From: Nephromyces sp. MM_2019
Taxonomy: Eukaryota; Apicomplexa; Aconoidasida; Nephromycida
Reading direction: 5' to 3'
Length of the DNA stretch: 24,826 bases
NCBI GenBank assembly: GCA_015657535.1
Contig: JADHZB010000842.1
Location: forward strand, 7,501 to 32,326
Each line of letters starts with the position of its first letter. The first letter of the stretch is position 1. Of the stretch, positions 22,963-24,826 are shown one piece after another. The notes under the pieces were generated by a model that saw only the letters and a program-made list of their open reading frames with translations, was not told the origin of the DNA and made no database searches. The position numbers were made by a program, and so were the translations under genes.

Positions 22963-24181
22963 GTATATGGGTGTGTGTATAACAAGTGTTTATATCATAT
23001 AACAAAATCTAGTCATGGATATTTCTAATATATATATATATAAGGATGTATACAAATGTGTGTACAAATATATGTATATATAAAGAAATATATAAATGTG
23101 TGTATGTGTGTGTGTATTAAAGTGTATATACCTTGTGAAAAACATCTTTAATACTCGTAATTTAAAGGGGAGAGATACAACTCGTTCAAAGAGTTGTCTA
23201 ATTGAGTCTAAATCAACATTTGTGTGTGTGTCAATAATAGTGTGTATATTTTCTTTTTGGGGTGTGTGTGCTTTAATGTGTGCATCTAAGTATTGACTCC
23301 ATAAATCAGAACGTTTGGGGTGTTCAGACATTAATTTATCAAAATATGTTCTTCCTCTGTTCATAAAATGTGTATTGTGTGTGTGTGTGTGTATATTGTG
23401 TGTGTATATTGTGTGTATGTATTGTGTGTGTGTATTGTGTATTGTGTGTGTGTATGTGTATTGTGTATTGCGTATTGTGTGTGTGTATGTGTTTGTGTAT
23501 TGTGTGTATGTGTATTGTGTATTGTGTGTATGTGTATTGTGTATTGTGTGTGTGTATGTGTTTGTGTATTGTGTGTATGTGTATTGTGTGTATGTATTGT
23601 ATGTGCGTTGTGTGTATGTGTATTGTGTATTGTGTGTATGTGTATTGTGTATTGTGTGTATGTATTGTATGTGCGTTGTGTGTATGTGTATTGTGTATTG
23701 TGTGTGTGTATTGTGTGGATTATAAAAAAGTAGCTAAAGAGGATATGACTATGTGTGTGTGTGTGAATTTCTTGGTTTCAAGAATGAATAAAAAATATGT
23801 ATATATAATCTTATATATATATATAACGTTACACACACACATCAAAAACACATATATACATATAAACATATATATATATATATATATGCACACACACACA
23901 CACACACCTTTCAACTGAACCGAAACGATATTCTAAACGAGCTGCTGCAGTAATTGTGTGTAAATGTTTGTGTTTGGGTAAACGAGAAAGTGCTTTGATT
24001 AACACACGGCGGCCCTCATCAAATTCGTGTGTAACTTGAAATAATAAAGTTAGCCAACGTACCCACATCTATTATATATATAAATATATATGTGTGTGTG
24101 TGTGTTGTGTGTGTGTGTGTGTGTTGTGTGTGTGTGTGTGTGTGTGTTGTGTATGTGTGTTGTGTATGTGTTGTGTGTGTA

Positions 24182-24223
<42 letters not shown>

Positions 24224-24225
24224 GA

Positions 24226-24257
<32 letters not shown>

Positions 24258-24415
24258 GTCTAAAAAGGTGTATATATATATATACCTTTTTAGATGTAGA
24301 AAATTTCTTACAACATAATTCACACATTTCTTTGGCCTTTTCAGGTCGATTATTTCGTTCATATATATATGTTGTTTGTAAATATATTTGTTTTTCATTG
24401 TTACTTTTCAAAGCC
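22780..24415 (-). CDS. RRP5: RRP5/PDCD11-type rRNA processing protein, C-terminal HAT/TPR part (5' end outside window)
   Basis: Four exons, 24415-24286, 24068-23908, 23356-23132 and 22888-22780 (TAG), join in matching phase and give 207 residues. They correspond to the C-terminal HAT (half-a-TPR) helices of Rrp5, the U3-associated nucleolar factor needed for 18S and ITS1 pre-rRNA processing. Seen in order: QTTYIYERNNRPEKAKEM; MWVRWLTLL; EGRRVLIKALSRLPKHKH; ARLEYRFGSVERGRTYFDKL; HPKRSDLWSQYLDAHIK; RQLFERVVSLPF; FFTRWLSFEKQYG. PKHKH, PKRSDLW and FERV are typical of the family. The helical hairpin around residues 120-145 of this fragment carries an insertion rich in Thr/His (HTIIDTHTN) not expected in the family. 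The S1 RNA-binding domains would lie beyond the right edge. Donors are AAG|GTATAT, AAG|GTGTGT and AAG|GTATAT. Confidence 0.9.
23368..23718. repeat. GT/TATTGTG array in an RRP5 intron
   Basis: The plus strand is built of 'gtgtgtatgtgtattgtgta' units, so the RRP5 pre-mRNA is CA-rich here. The intron is 23357-23907. A non-repetitive island at 23719-23810 follows, then more AC and AT runs to 23907. Confidence 0.85.
24082..24258. repeat. (GT)n and (AT)n tract in an RRP5 intron
   Basis: Long (GT)n runs broken by single 'tt' steps, followed by an (AT)n tract, fill the intron 24069-24285. The pre-mRNA of the minus-strand gene is CA-rich here. Confidence 0.85.
24259..24294. repeat. 11-bp perfect inverted repeat over an RRP5 5' splice site
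   Basis: Arms 24259-24269 (tctaaaaaggt) and 24284-24294 (acctttttaga) are perfectly complementary around a 14-bp AT-rich loop. The donor junction of the exon ending at 24286 lies within one arm. Confidence 0.85.
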
Positions 24416-24826
24416 CTGAACACACATAAATAATATATACACACACAATACATATATATACACACACAACATATATATATATATATCATACACGTACATA
24501 AAGCATACAAACAACACACACACACACACAACACACACACACACAACACACACACATACACACACACACACAACACACACACACAACACACACATACAAC
24601 ACACGCATACAACATGCACAACACACACATACAACATACACGATATATACACAGACACATACAACATACACGATATATACACACACACATATAAACAGCA
24701 CACATACACACAACACACACAACACATACACACAACACATACAAACAACACACACAACACACACAACATACACACACATACACACACACACATACACACA
24801 ACACATACAAACAACACACATACACA
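24416..24826 (-). other. Intron of RRP5, right-edge fragment, CA-rich
   Basis: The acceptor TTCAG precedes the exon that starts at 24415. Upstream on the minus strand the window is filled with 'acacacaacacacatacaac'-type CA arrays (plus strand), including 'cgatatatacaca' units at 24640-24690. No coding exon is visible before the edge. Confidence 0.65.

Noticed and set aside
23719..23810. Possible extra RRP5 exon in the island within the 551-bp intron
   Set aside because: The exons on either side join directly in phase and reproduce the conserved HAT sequence (GSVER then GRTYFDKL); the island frame ends in a stop.
24019..24825. 268-residue and other Cys/Val-rich minus-strand ORFs at the right edge
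   Set aside because: Only the part from 24415 to 24286 matches a protein family; the rest translates CA/AT intron repeats.
1..24826. tRNA, rRNA, snRNA genes or transposable elements
   Set aside because: I looked for conserved loops, transposase or reverse-transcriptase motifs and long terminal repeats and saw none; a covariance-model search would be needed to exclude small RNAs.

Overview
The window looks like nuclear DNA of a microbial eukaryote. It is very AT-rich and has spliceosomal GT-AG introns of about 140-700 bp. All three stop codons end recognisable proteins (TAA, TGA, TAG), so the standard code is used. The most striking property is saturation with (AC)n/(GT)n and (AT)n microsatellites in introns, intergenic DNA and, in frame, in exons. 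A CFAP20 homologue suggests a ciliated lineage or one derived from it. A molybdenum-cofactor enzyme argues against typical apicomplexans. I cannot name the species.

Layout, left to right. (1) 278-1650 (+): last four exons of a SNF2-family annealing helicase resembling ZRANB3/SMARCAL1; the 5' part lies off the left edge. (2) 2500-4944 (-): a complete two-exon molybdopterin-metal insertion enzyme with a MoeA (E) domain followed by a MogA (G) domain, the plant Cnx1 order. (3) 4945-7835: a 2.9-kb divergent intergenic stretch with few repeats. (4) 7836-10306 (+): complete five-exon CFAP20, with one extra A in exon 3 that breaks the frame. (5) 10307-11695: repeat-rich, with two weak candidate exons on the minus strand. 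(6) 11696-19430 (-): one ten-exon gene, phase-consistent at every junction, encoding about 1,423 residues: a huge Thr/His-rich N-terminus, a SET domain, a charged helix, an HMG box and a Thr/His-rich tail. (7) 19431-22779: repeat-dominated and unresolved. (8) 22780-24415 (-): last four exons of an RRP5/PDCD11-type ribosome-biogenesis protein; its 5' part lies off the right edge.

The genes do not form a pathway. They are housekeeping or chromatin genes that share one genome-wide condition. Dinucleotide repeats have invaded them, and the coding parts tolerate repeats only in the AC orientation (read Thr-His), while introns carry both orientations and several introns begin inside a (GT)n run. 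The SET plus HMG-box protein with its repeat architecture is the most unusual object here.

All exon models were built by hand from reading frame, splice dinucleotides, phase and remembered family motifs; no alignment or search was run.
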